Assembly: GCF_003951095.1 (NCBI RefSeq) | Contig: NZ_QXGL01000004.1 | Span: 186,001 to 250,000 of the forward strand | Reading direction: 5' to 3' | DNA: 64,000 bases | Source of the DNA: Bifidobacterium goeldii | GTDB taxonomy: Bacteria > Actinomycetota > Actinomycetes > Actinomycetales > Bifidobacteriaceae | Shown here: positions 1 through 6,881 of the stretch, piece after piece | Numbering within the stretch: position 1 is the stretch's first letter | How the letters are laid out: every line of letters begins with the position of its first letter | Position numbers and translations under genes: made by a program | Notes under the pieces: generated by a model | What the model saw: only the letters and a program-made list of their open reading frames with translations | Database searches by the model: none | What the model was told of the DNA's origin: nothing

Positions 1-378
1 ACGGCTCTCATTGCGTTCAGGCGTTACCCATTCGCTATGTTGCGCAAGCGCATTCGGGCGCATCAGCGCCCACTGTGCAATTGCTAACAGTAACGCCACG
101 CCCCAAATAATTGTTAGGGTAAGCGCCGCAGCCATAAGCGCACGATCATCAAGCAGCAAGCCCGCATACCAAGCAATCGCAGCAAACACTGCAACAGTGA
201 TGCCACCTACTGTAGGTCGAATACAACCATGGCGAATCCAATAACGATGCGCCGCGTCTCGCCTATCAGTCACACGCATAATCCTGTTATGCCAGCGCAC
301 AGCAGGCGCAGCAGATTGCCGAACAGCTGTCTTGCTCTTCGCTGTATGTACTCTGCGCGTATGCCTTGCTGGTGACAT
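1..378 (-). CDS. DUF58 family membrane protein, N-terminal part (runs off the window)
   Basis: Reading the minus strand from the ATG at 378 gives an open frame of 126 codons that runs to the window edge without a stop. It starts MSPARHTRR, has a basic cytoplasmic stretch of about 60 residues, then two adjacent hydrophobic segments (about residues 53-72 and 84-103). This matches the N-terminus of DUF58 proteins, which have two membrane helices before a vWA-like domain. The start lies 9 bp after the stop of the MoxR gene, and MoxR-DUF58 pairs are a standard operon. Function is inferred from family and context only, because the conserved DUF58 core is outside the window. Confidence 0.75.
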   Translation of the reverse strand, partial: MSPARHTRRVHTAKSKTAVRQSAAPAVRWHNRIMRVTDRRDAAHRYWIRHGCIRPTVGGITVAVFAAIAWYAGLLLDDRALMAAALTLTIIWGVALLLAIAQWALMRPNALAQHSEWVTPERNESR

Positions 379-387
379 GATCGTCTA

Positions 388-1398
388 CTATCTCACCGCA
401 GATGCGCGCGCTGCATCTGCTCGCGGCACTGGTGTACGGTCAACGATGTCGTCAATCACTGCTCGCGCATGTTCCATTGACGATAAACCGTATCCTGTCT
501 CGCTGAGTACCAGTCGATGTGCCAACACTGGCACGGCCACCGCTTGCACATCGTCAGCCATTACAAACCCGCGCCCCTCAGCTAATGCTCTCGCGCGAGC
601 CAAAGCTGCAATATTGAGGCTGCCTCGCGGAGAAGCACCATATCGCACACCATCATGATCGCGAGTCGCCGTCACCAAGGCGACGATGTAATCCGCCAGC
701 GGGCTAGCCAACATCACTTTGCGGCATTCAGCGCGCAGCCATCGAATCTGTTCAATCGTGCACACTTGGCGCAGTGTTGCCAATGGTTCAAACGTGTGCT
801 CGCCAGTAAGCATTGCCGCTTCCGCAGACGCACTTGGATAGCCAAAACTCATACACGTCATAAAACGATCCAATTGTGCTTCCGGCAGCGGATACGTGCC
901 TTCAAGCTCAATCGGGTTCTGCGTGGCAACAACAAAATACGGGTCAGGCAAGTCGTACGTATTGCCGTCAACGCTAATGCGCCGCTCCCCCATTGCTTCA
1001 AGCATGGCAGACTGTGCTTTCGGATTAGCACGATTCACCTCATCAGCAATCACAATATTGGCAAACAGTGGGCCTGGGTGAAAATCAAAACAGCCCGTAG
1101 CCTGTGAGTACACACTCACACCCGTCAGGTCGCTTGGCAGCAAATCCGGCGTGAACTGAATACGATGCGAAGAGCCGCCAATCGCAATACTCAGTGCACG
1201 AGCCAGTGTGGTTTTACCCACGCCTGGCACGTCTTCAAGCAGCAGATGACCACCTGCAACGAATGTGGCAACAGCCAGCTCAATCACATCGCGCGAACAT
1301 GACAGGACTGCCGCAAGAGCATCCACAATCGTGGTAATAGATTCTTCCGGGCGGGCATGATCAGTGCTAAAGGTATGAGCATTCGCGATGTCGTCCAT
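388..1398 (-). CDS. MoxR family AAA+ ATPase
   Basis: The protein has a Walker A motif (GVGKTTLA), a Walker B-like motif (IADEVNRANPK), a sensor 1 motif (VATQNP) and the family's usual length. MoxR ATPases act as chaperone-like remodelling factors that work with DUF58 and vWA-domain partners, often in envelope or stress functions. The next gene downstream is a DUF58 protein. The reading frame is open to an ATG at 1413, but the sequence AGGGGGACATGATG places the ribosome binding site in front of the double ATG at 1401/1398, so 1398 is preferred. A perfect 9-bp inverted repeat lies upstream at 1544-1570 and could be its operator. Confidence 0.92.
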   Translation of the reverse strand: MDDIANAHTFSTDHARPEESITTIVDALAAVLSCSRDVIELAVATFVAGGHLLLEDVPGVGKTTLARALSIAIGGSSHRIQFTPDLLPSDLTGVSVYSQATGCFDFHPGPLFANIVIADEVNRANPKAQSAMLEAMGERRISVDGNTYDLPDPYFVVATQNPIELEGTYPLPEAQLDRFMTCMSFGYPSASAEAAMLTGEHTFEPLATLRQVCTIEQIRWLRAECRKVMLASPLADYIVALVTATRDHDGVRYGASPRGSLNIAALARARALAEGRGFVMADDVQAVAVPVLAHRLVLSETGYGLSSMEHARAVIDDIVDRTPVPRADAARASAVR

Positions 1399-1543
1399 CA
1401 TGTCCCCCTGCATTTGCGACTCTGCAACTATTGCCAGTATACCGCGATGGGATTACCCATTCTGCTATGCGCTTGAACATGAAACGGCGTGTTGCCTACG
1501 GTACCGCCTACTGCGCGGCGTGTACTACTGTACGTTTTCACCA

Positions 1544-1570
1544 TGTTGCACACCATACAGTTGTGCAACA
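1544..1570. promoter_or_regulatory. Perfect 9-bp inverted repeat upstream of moxR
   Basis: TGTTGCACA and TGTGCAACA are separated by exactly 9 bases, the same geometry as a CIRCE element but with an unrelated sequence. It lies about 150 bp upstream of the moxR start and just beyond the groES terminator. The most economical reading is an operator for the moxR-DUF58 operon. The regulator is unknown. Confidence 0.5.
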
Positions 1571-1574
1571 TACA

Positions 1575-1610
1575 CGAAGGCCTCCAGCTCTTATGAGCCA
1601 GAGGCCTTCG
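1575..1610 (-). terminator. Terminator hairpin after groES
   Basis: CGAAGGCCTC at 1575-1584 pairs perfectly with GAGGCCTTCG at 1601-1610, with an inner GCTC/GAGC pair in the loop. It lies about 30 bp beyond the groES stop. There is no clear U tract, so confidence is moderate. Confidence 0.6.
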
Positions 1611-1640
1611 TACGCAATCAATCAGTCGACAAGACTGACA

Positions 1641-1934
1641 TCAGCCAAGAATGGCGAGCACGTCACGAGAGGAAACGATCAGGTAGTCCTCACCCTCGTA
1701 GTGCACTTCAGTGCCGCCGTACTTGGAGTACAGCACCTTGTCGCCAACCTTGACATCCATCGGGATGCGCTCGCCCTTGTCGTCGCGACGGCCCGGGCCA
1801 ACAGCCAGCACTTCACCCTGCTGCGGCTTCTCCTTGGCGTTGTCCGGAATGAACAGACCGGAAGCGGTCTGGGTTTCGGCAGCGGCCTGCTTGACGATGA
1901 TCTTATCTTCCAACGGTGTGAGCTTGATCGACAC
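1641..1934 (-). CDS. groES: Co-chaperonin GroES (Hsp10)
   Basis: The 97-aa product begins [15 protein letters not shown] and carries the GroES mobile-loop region ([19 protein letters not shown]) followed by the conserved GEVLAVGPG segment. It forms the heptameric lid of GroEL in the cytoplasm. The start is GTG at 1934, preceded by AGGTGATCC. A perfect CIRCE operator lies about 125-150 bp upstream, so repression by HrcA is expected. No groEL follows. The gene is monocistronic here, as is usual in bifidobacteria where groEL is elsewhere. Confidence 0.98.
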   Translation of the reverse strand: MSIKLTPLEDKIIVKQAAAETQTASGLFIPDNAKEKPQQGEVLAVGPGRRDDKGERIPMDVKVGDKVLYSKYGGTEVHYEGEDYLIVSSRDVLAILG

Positions 1935-2057
1935 TGTGGATCACCTCGTGTTTCTAGATATCATTCGAATGGTTCCGCGCCGGGACATTGCTGTTCAGAG
2001 GCTGACGATCACTTCGGGCGACATCCCTTCGCGCTGGTACACATCGTAGCGCGATTA

Positions 2058-2084
2058 TTAGCACTCTGCCAACTCGAGTGCTAA
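2058..2084. promoter_or_regulatory. CIRCE operator (HrcA binding site) of groES
   Basis: TTAGCACTC-N9-GAGTGCTAA, with both 9-bp arms perfect and the canonical 9-base spacer (2067-2075). This is the textbook CIRCE element recognised by the heat-shock repressor HrcA, placed upstream of groES. Confidence 0.95.
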
Positions 2085-2119
2085 CGCTGTGAGAGAAAAC
2101 CGCTACACCGAGCCTCTTG

Positions 2120-3559
2120 TCAGGCGGAACGCCGTGCGAGGATCGCTTCCAAACCGGTACCCAACGAGTCAGAAGTTGCTGCCGGCGCGTCCACTGAGGA
2201 TGCCATTTCGGTCTCGTGGAATGCAGCCGTATCGTTGACCATCTCATTCGAGGCCATCAATGCAGCACCAGTCGCATCCGCGCTGTTCTCATCAGACGCC
2301 TCAGCAGCATCCTGTGCTTCACTCTGTGCTTCCGCTGGTACAGCTTCAGCCTGATCTGCCGCAACCGTCGACGTATCATGCGCCACCGCATCATCAGCAG
2401 TATCCACAGCTGCCGGTTCAGCAACCGGCACAGCCTTAGCTACCTGCTTCGTTGACTTGATTTCCAAGCTTTCCGGTTCAGCAGCACGATGTTCAACACC
2501 ATTGCGCGGCGCGCCCAGCGAGAAGGAAATAAGATCCTGCGAAGCTGCCACTTCAAAAGCGTCCAAAGCCGCAGCCGGGTGCACCTGATGCAGTTCAGTA
2601 GTCAAATCACCAGTACGCTCAGCGCCGTCAACCACTACCACTTCAGCAGAAGCATCAGCACTATCCGCAGCATTCACCGCAGAACCGGCGGAATCACCCG
2701 CTGCCACATCAACGGTCTGCTGCGGCATGGCATCCGCAGGCTGCTGGGCTACAGCCGAGACTTCAGCAGAATCGCGGGCCCCTTCAGCATCCACAATCTG
2801 CGGCTCACTTGCAGAGGCAGCCTCAGTTTCAGCTCGAGCTGCAGCCTCCTGCTGTGCACGTTCATTCCTGCGCGCTTCGCGTGCTGCGAGTGCACGCTGT
2901 TGTTCCATTTCAGCTCGGCGCAAAGCCTGGCGGATCTCCCGCCCTTCCATCACATCGGTTTTGACTCCGGTAGCATCGGCATGGTCGCTTTCTGCAGGGG
3001 CAGCAGACGCTGTCTGACTCACCTGAGGGCGTCGCGTAGCCGAGGCGGCGGCCGCATCACGCTGTGCGCGCGTACGCAAACGTCGTGCTCGAGCAACTTC
3101 CTGCTCCCAAGCACGCGCATGACGAGACGCACGAACGCCGAATGCCAACACCAGCGCCAATGCAGCACCAGGAATCAGCGCAAACAGCGCGCTAAAATGC
3201 AACGTTACTGCCAGCACCACAACCAGCAGCGTAACCGCCAATAATGCACCCACTAGAATCCTGCGACGACGGAACGCTGCGCGACGCAGCTGGCGAATAT
3301 GCGCCACCTTCGAAGGCGAAAGCTTCGCCGTGTCCGTCTGCACCGGCTGCATAATTGCCCCTTTCGACCGCGGCGTACGCTCGTCGGAGAATCGCGTACC
3401 ACTCGACGCATCTACCAGATGCAGCGATGATGAATACCGATCCTCGCGGTGCTCGACCACTCGTTTCATGCCGTTGACCGTTCGCCTGGGCAACCAGCCA
3501 ACTGCGATAATCACCAGAATCACCAGCACGATGATGGTGCTTAGTGACTCATAATCCAT
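2120..3559 (-). CDS. Membrane protein resembling divisome receptor SepX/GlpR
   Basis: About 479 aa. From the ATG at 3559 it has an N-terminal membrane helix (about residues 7-24), then the segment GWLPRRTVNGMKRVVEHRED and RYSSSLHLVD. A pair of helices follows at about residues 101-140, then an Arg-rich stretch and a long Ala/Glu/Asp-rich low-complexity tail. A first helix followed by a basic, DRFSxAxRVL-like segment and a later helix pair is the layout of the actinobacterial SepX/GlpR (Rv0996) family, which links gephyrin-like Glp or FtsZ to the membrane. The neighbouring acetyltransferase and cyclo-ligase genes give the same synteny as around rimJ and sepX. The start is uncertain: a GTG at 3595 is also open, and the AAGGA before the ATG is very close. 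Family assignment is inference. Confidence 0.6.
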   Translation of the reverse strand: MDYESLSTIIVLVILVIIAVGWLPRRTVNGMKRVVEHREDRYSSSLHLVDASSGTRFSDERTPRSKGAIMQPVQTDTAKLSPSKVAHIRQLRRAAFRRRRILVGALLAVTLLVVVLAVTLHFSALFALIPGAALALVLAFGVRASRHARAWEQEVARARRLRTRAQRDAAAASATRRPQVSQTASAAPAESDHADATGVKTDVMEGREIRQALRRAEMEQQRALAAREARRNERAQQEAAARAETEAASASEPQIVDAEGARDSAEVSAVAQQPADAMPQQTVDVAAGDSAGSAVNAADSADASAEVVVVDGAERTGDLTTELHQVHPAAALDAFEVAASQDLISFSLGAPRNGVEHRAAEPESLEIKSTKQVAKAVPVAEPAAVDTADDAVAHDTSTVAADQAEAVPAEAQSEAQDAAEASDENSADATGAALMASNEMVNDTAAFHETEMASSVDAPAATSDSLGTGLEAILARRSA

Positions 3560-3598
3560 GTCCTTAAGAATAGGAGACACCCCTAACCATTGCACTGA

Positions 3599-4258
3599 TT
3601 ACGGCATGGCGTGTCGAGCCATAAAACGCCGTGTGAATCCACCATCAGCATCTTCTGCGAGCAGACTGTACGTTTCATGATCACGCCAGCGCCCGTTAAC
3701 AAACATATAACGGTGTCGAATGCCTTCATATCGCGCACCAACTTTGAGCGCCACACTGCGTGAACGCTCATTTTCTGGCAGCAGTGCAATCTCAAGCCGA
3801 TGCAGGTGCAGTCCGTTTGGATCGAGCATTGCCCAGTCGGCAAGTAAACACACTGCCATCGGCGCAAAACCATGACCTGCCTGGCATTGATCCACCCAGT
3901 AGCCGATGATGCCAGTGCGCATTGAGCCAAGATTGATTGCTCCTAGCGAGATTTGGCCGACAATGCGCGAGCGATGTTCCATCACAAACACAACGCCGCG
4001 CCCCTCTTGCTCATTGCGACGTTGGCGTTGCATCCACTGGTTGTACGACAAGCCTGGGCCGTGCATTGGGTCGCCGGATTCCCAGGGGCGCAACCAATCA
4101 TCATTGCGCCATCGCACTTCATTCCATTCCTCTTCATCGTCTGGAGTAATTGGACGCAATGCAAGCGGGCACTCAGGCATAGCAATGCGGCGCGGGACGC
4201 GGATGGCGTTCGCGCTCGACGATGTTAGCGCTGCTCGCAGTGATTGGAAAACAGACAC
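3599..4258 (-). CDS. RimJ-type GNAT N-acetyltransferase
   Basis: The product has the GNAT fold typical of ribosomal-protein N-acetyltransferases. The N-terminal motif is LRPITPDDEEEWNEVRWRN. The acetyl-CoA region is GYWVDQCQAGHGFAPMAVC, and HRLEIALLPENERSRSVALK and GARYEGIRHRYM follow. It transfers acetyl groups to a protein N-terminus or a related amine. The frame is open far upstream to 4483 but would overlap the divergent cyclo-ligase gene, so a GTG at 4258 preceded by a run of G, or the ATG at 4180, is more likely. The stop is 4 bp from the GTG at 3595 of the next frame, consistent with an operon with the SepX-like gene. Confidence 0.85.
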   Translation of the reverse strand: MSVFQSLRAALTSSSANAIRVPRRIAMPECPLALRPITPDDEEEWNEVRWRNDDWLRPWESGDPMHGPGLSYNQWMQRQRRNEQEGRGVVFVMEHRSRIVGQISLGAINLGSMRTGIIGYWVDQCQAGHGFAPMAVCLLADWAMLDPNGLHLHRLEIALLPENERSRSVALKVGARYEGIRHRYMFVNGRWRDHETYSLLAEDADGGFTRRFMARHAMP

Positions 4259-4309
4259 TCCCCCATTGTGCCATTGCGGCACATGTTGGATACCTTGCCG
4301 TGTTAGAAC

Positions 4310-5095
4310 GTGACTATGACGTTTTTTTCCGCGCAAGAACACGATCCAGAGCATGACCAGCATCTCAGTGATACTGTCGCCTCCCGCAAGCGCCCACTGC
4401 GTAAAGCGGCTATAGCACGGCGTAAAGCAGTACCTGCCGATGATCGCGCAACTGCCGCGGCTGCGCTGGCAAACGCAGCACAATCATTAATCGACGAATT
4501 ACTGCACGCCGCCTGCGAAAGCGAACAAGACGATGCTGCGCCAAACTGTGCGCCTACAGTTGCTGCGTATGTGTCAATGGGCAGCGAAATTGCGATGGAT
4601 GGACTGCTGCGCGTACTGCTGGACGCCGGTTGCCGTGTGCTTGTGCCGCGCCTGGGAACTGGACTTGATGTTGGCTGGAGCGAGCTCAATGACATGGATA
4701 CGCTGCGCGATGTGCCAGCTGTACCAGCGGGCAACGTGAGCGGGGCGAATGCCGAGCCGCAGCAAAGCACTGCTTCTGCTGTTGGCACGCATGTTTCGCA
4801 CCGCCCGCAGGAACCCGATACTGAAGTGTTGGGGCCGCAAGCACTGGCACAAGCTGACTTGGTGATTGTGCCCGCTTTGGCAGTGGATGCGCTCGGCGTA
4901 CGACTTGGCCGTGGCGGCGGCTGGTATGACCGCGCGCTGGCGTTCCGCAGAGACGGTGTACGCGTAATTGCCGTGTGCTGGCCGTGGGAGACGCTATGTG
5001 ACCCGCTGCCACGAGAAGATCATGATGTTCCAGTGGATGGCGTACTTACGCCAGAAGGATATTCGCCGAGGCCACTGTGTCAGGGCAATGACTAG
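4310..5095 (+). CDS. 5-formyltetrahydrofolate cyclo-ligase
   Basis: The 261-aa protein carries the family hallmark LGRGGGWYDRAL near the C-terminus and VAAYVSMGSEI in the middle. It converts 5-formyl-THF to 5,10-methenyl-THF using ATP. It is longer than many homologues because of a variable insert (about residues 143-170) between the N- and C-terminal halves. The GTG at 4310 is only 51 bp from the probable start of the divergent acetyltransferase, so the two share a promoter region. An ATG two codons later is an alternative start. FmdB follows on the same strand. Confidence 0.93.
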   Translation: MTMTFFSAQEHDPEHDQHLSDTVASRKRPLRKAAIARRKAVPADDRATAAAALANAAQSLIDELLHAACESEQDDAAPNCAPTVAAYVSMGSEIAMDGLLRVLLDAGCRVLVPRLGTGLDVGWSELNDMDTLRDVPAVPAGNVSGANAEPQQSTASAVGTHVSHRPQEPDTEVLGPQALAQADLVIVPALAVDALGVRLGRGGGWYDRALAFRRDGVRVIAVCWPWETLCDPLPREDHDVPVDGVLTPEGYSPRPLCQGND

Positions 5096-5172
5096 GATAT
5101 GAACGGACTTGAATGCGTATGCCACTTTGTATGCGCGAATGCCAAGAGACTATAGCTTTGTTGGAGGAACCG

Positions 5173-5370
5173 TTGCCTACCTATCATTACCGCTGCAAGA
5201 ACTGCGGATACGATTTCACTGAGCACCAGTCGTTTGATGACGCCCCGATTACTGTGTGCCCTGAGTGCCACGAGGAGCAGGTGCGTAAGGTGTACTCGGC
5301 CGTGCCGATCGAGTTCAAGGGTCATGGCTTCTACCGTACGGATGGAGGCAGTGGCTCGTCCACCAAGTGA
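5173..5370 (+). CDS. FmdB family zinc-ribbon protein (TTG start)
   Basis: The 65-aa product begins (M)PTYHYRCKNCGYDFTEHQSF and has a second CPEC knuckle, giving two CxxC pairs for zinc. The true start is the TTG at 5173, because GGAGG lies at 5163-5167 and FmdB proteins begin with MPTYxYRC. The in-frame ATG at 5113 would add 20 unrelated residues. In Mycobacterium tuberculosis the gene in the same position next to the cyclo-ligase, Rv0991c, is an FmdB-like redox-regulated chaperone, which is a reasonable role to test here. The C-terminal tail is Gly/Ser-rich and short. Confidence 0.88.
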   Translation: MPTYHYRCKNCGYDFTEHQSFDDAPITVCPECHEEQVRKVYSAVPIEFKGHGFYRTDGGSGSSTK

Positions 5371-5425
5371 GACGATCCCGCGGAATATTCACTGTAGGGT
5401 TGGGGTTGCATCTGCGTGCTGTGAT

Positions 5426-5445
5426 TCACATATGCGCATATGTGA
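5426..5445. promoter_or_regulatory. Perfect 20-bp palindrome
   Basis: TCACATATGCGCATATGTGA is self-complementary over all 20 bases. It lies in the 165-bp gap between the fmdB stop and the SAF-domain gene, 90 bp before the ATG of the latter. A dimeric repressor site is the likely meaning. The regulator is unknown. Confidence 0.5.
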
Positions 5446-5519
5446 CACGCCCATATTGTGGATAACTCCTGAGCCTTCGACCACATACCCCGTTTCAGCT
5501 TGCACCGCTGTACTATCTG

Positions 5520-5552
5520 AGGTCACCATAGCGATATGGTGACCTTTTCTTT
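5520..5552 (+). terminator. Hairpin with T-tract overlapping the SAF-gene start
   Basis: AGGTCACCATA (5520-5530) and TATGGTGACCT (5535-5545) pair perfectly around GCGA and are followed by TTTTCTTT. This is a good intrinsic terminator for the cyclo-ligase-fmdB unit. It also contains the ATG (5536) of the next frame, so it may act as an attenuator or hide that start. Confidence 0.6.
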
Positions 5553-6561
5553 ATCTAACCTCACTTGGCGAGGCACACTCCGCCAACGGCGTGGATTGGC
5601 GTTGGCGAGGCGCCTTGCGATCGCTTGCTGCGCTGGAACGGCGGTATTTGCGGCATTGCAATGCATTGTGGCCGGTGTTGGCACGCAACCAGTTGTGGTG
5701 GCGGCACGCGCTATTGAACGTGGGGCTGCGCTCACTGGCAGCGATGTTCGCATCGTAGAGATTCCTGCTTCTGCCATATGGTCTGGCTCATTATCTCGCG
5801 TTGATCAAGCTTCTGGGCAGATTGCACAAGTGCCGTTGGCACGTGGGCAACCCGTATTGGCATCGATGATTGCCCTGCAACCGGTGATACCAGATGGATA
5901 TACGACGATTGACGTGAGCTTAGCAAGCTCATCCGGCGAACTGATTGCTGGCGACATTGTCGATTTAGTAACTAATCTCGATTGTTCCACTGCGGATAGT
6001 GAATCTGCTGACAGTGATGATAGCGGTGCCGACAGCGATGCTGCTGATGACGCTGATACTACGAGTCCAGCCGAGTCAGGCAGCACGCAAAACACCAATA
6101 CTGACGATGACAATGCCAGCAATGACGCTGGCAATAACGCAAGTAGTACTACCGGCAATGAAGCCGCACAACAAATGGAACTCACTGGGCAGGAAGGAGA
6201 ACAACAAACAGCCATTGAACCTAACAATCACACACTGAATCCATCAACTGAGCCCAGTGGATCAGAAGCAGGGCAAGCTGTACAGCCTCAGGTAACGCAA
6301 TCTCCAGCAGCGCGTTCTTCAGCAACGCATACTCAATTAGCATCGCCTACAACGGTGCCAGTGGCGAACAGTGATGACACGGTGCCGACTGCACGTCAAC
6401 CGTGCACGCTGGCATCAGCAGCGCTTGCTATGGCTGCTCCTCGTCACAATGACCTTACTGGCGGCACTGTATTATCGCTTGCTATGCCTCCCGAGGATGC
6501 GTTAGCAGTTATGGCCGCTCAAGAAACCAACGCCATCATGGCCGTCACCGTCGCTCGCTGA
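5536..6561 (+). CDS. SAF-domain (CpaB/RcpC-like) protein with low-complexity insert
   Basis: About 341 aa. There is one membrane helix (about residues 27-50), then an SAF domain (PVVVAARAIERGAALTGSD and RGQPVLASMIA, about residues 52-115) and the start of the RcpC-type domain (TTIDVSLASSSGELIAGDIV). This is interrupted by about 140 residues rich in Asp, Ser, Asn, Thr and Gln before the terminal strand (LSLAMPPEDALAVMAAQE). CpaB proteins belong to tad/Flp pilus systems, but no other tad gene is near. In other actinobacteria an SAF protein commonly follows fmdB. The annotated ATG lies inside a terminator-like hairpin, so a downstream TTG near 5590-5600 could be the real start. Confidence 0.75.
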   Translation: MVTFSLSNLTWRGTLRQRRGLALARRLAIACCAGTAVFAALQCIVAGVGTQPVVVAARAIERGAALTGSDVRIVEIPASAIWSGSLSRVDQASGQIAQVPLARGQPVLASMIALQPVIPDGYTTIDVSLASSSGELIAGDIVDLVTNLDCSTADSESADSDDSGADSDAADDADTTSPAESGSTQNTNTDDDNASNDAGNNASSTTGNEAAQQMELTGQEGEQQTAIEPNNHTLNPSTEPSGSEAGQAVQPQVTQSPAARSSATHTQLASPTTVPVANSDDTVPTARQPCTLASAALAMAAPRHNDLTGGTVLSLAMPPEDALAVMAAQETNAIMAVTVAR

Positions 6562-6586
6562 ACATGCCCACTGGGTTGTGTTCAGC
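6557..6586. terminator. Shared hairpin at two convergent 3' ends
   Basis: GCTGAACA (6557-6564) pairs with TGTTCAGC (6579-6586). It covers the stop codon of the SAF gene on the plus strand (6559-6561) and the stop of the small minus-strand gene (6582-6584), so it could end transcription from both sides. Confidence 0.45.
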
Positions 6587-6881
6587 GCCGCTCGCTGAAC
6601 ACTGCCCAGTGAGGCGGCAGTTCGCCGAGGATGCGTTGGTCGTCGTCAGCGTCGCGCTGTTGTTCGGTGCGCATATCGCTTGGCTCGAGTTTGACGCCAT
6701 CAGCGTCGAACCGTTCAGTGCCAGTCATTACTACACGGCGATGGCGGCGCGGCGTGCGGCGGGTTGCAGAGTACGGTCGTGTTTCAGCAGTGTGCGCGGC
6801 AGCAGTGTCACCACCTTCAGCAGTGGCACTGCTACTCGCCATATTGCTAGCGTTTTCGGTATCGCTCATTGCTGGAATCAC
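6582..6881 (-). CDS. Small basic protein of unknown function, last gene of the FHA operon
   Basis: About 95-99 aa. The first 35 residues are Ser/Ala/Thr-rich. The rest is charged and ends RILGELPPHWAVFSERR, with an earlier RHRRVVMTGTERFD. The ordered C-terminal half argues for a real gene. A GTG at 6881 overlaps the stop of the 1206-aa gene in the sequence GTGA, a classic coupling overlap. The ATG at 6869 (MSDTENAS) is the alternative start. I do not recognise a family. Its position makes it a candidate partner of the pseudo-helicase and the FHA protein. Confidence 0.65.
   Translation of the reverse strand: MIPAMSDTENASNMASSSATAEGGDTAAAHTAETRPYSATRRTPRRHRRVVMTGTERFDADGVKLEPSDMRTEQQRDADDDQRILGELPPHWAVFSERR

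Noticed and set aside
388..1107. Plus-strand open frames opposite moxR (332-658, 655-1107)
   Set aside because: They lie antisense to a clear AAA+ gene and show no family motif or ribosome site.
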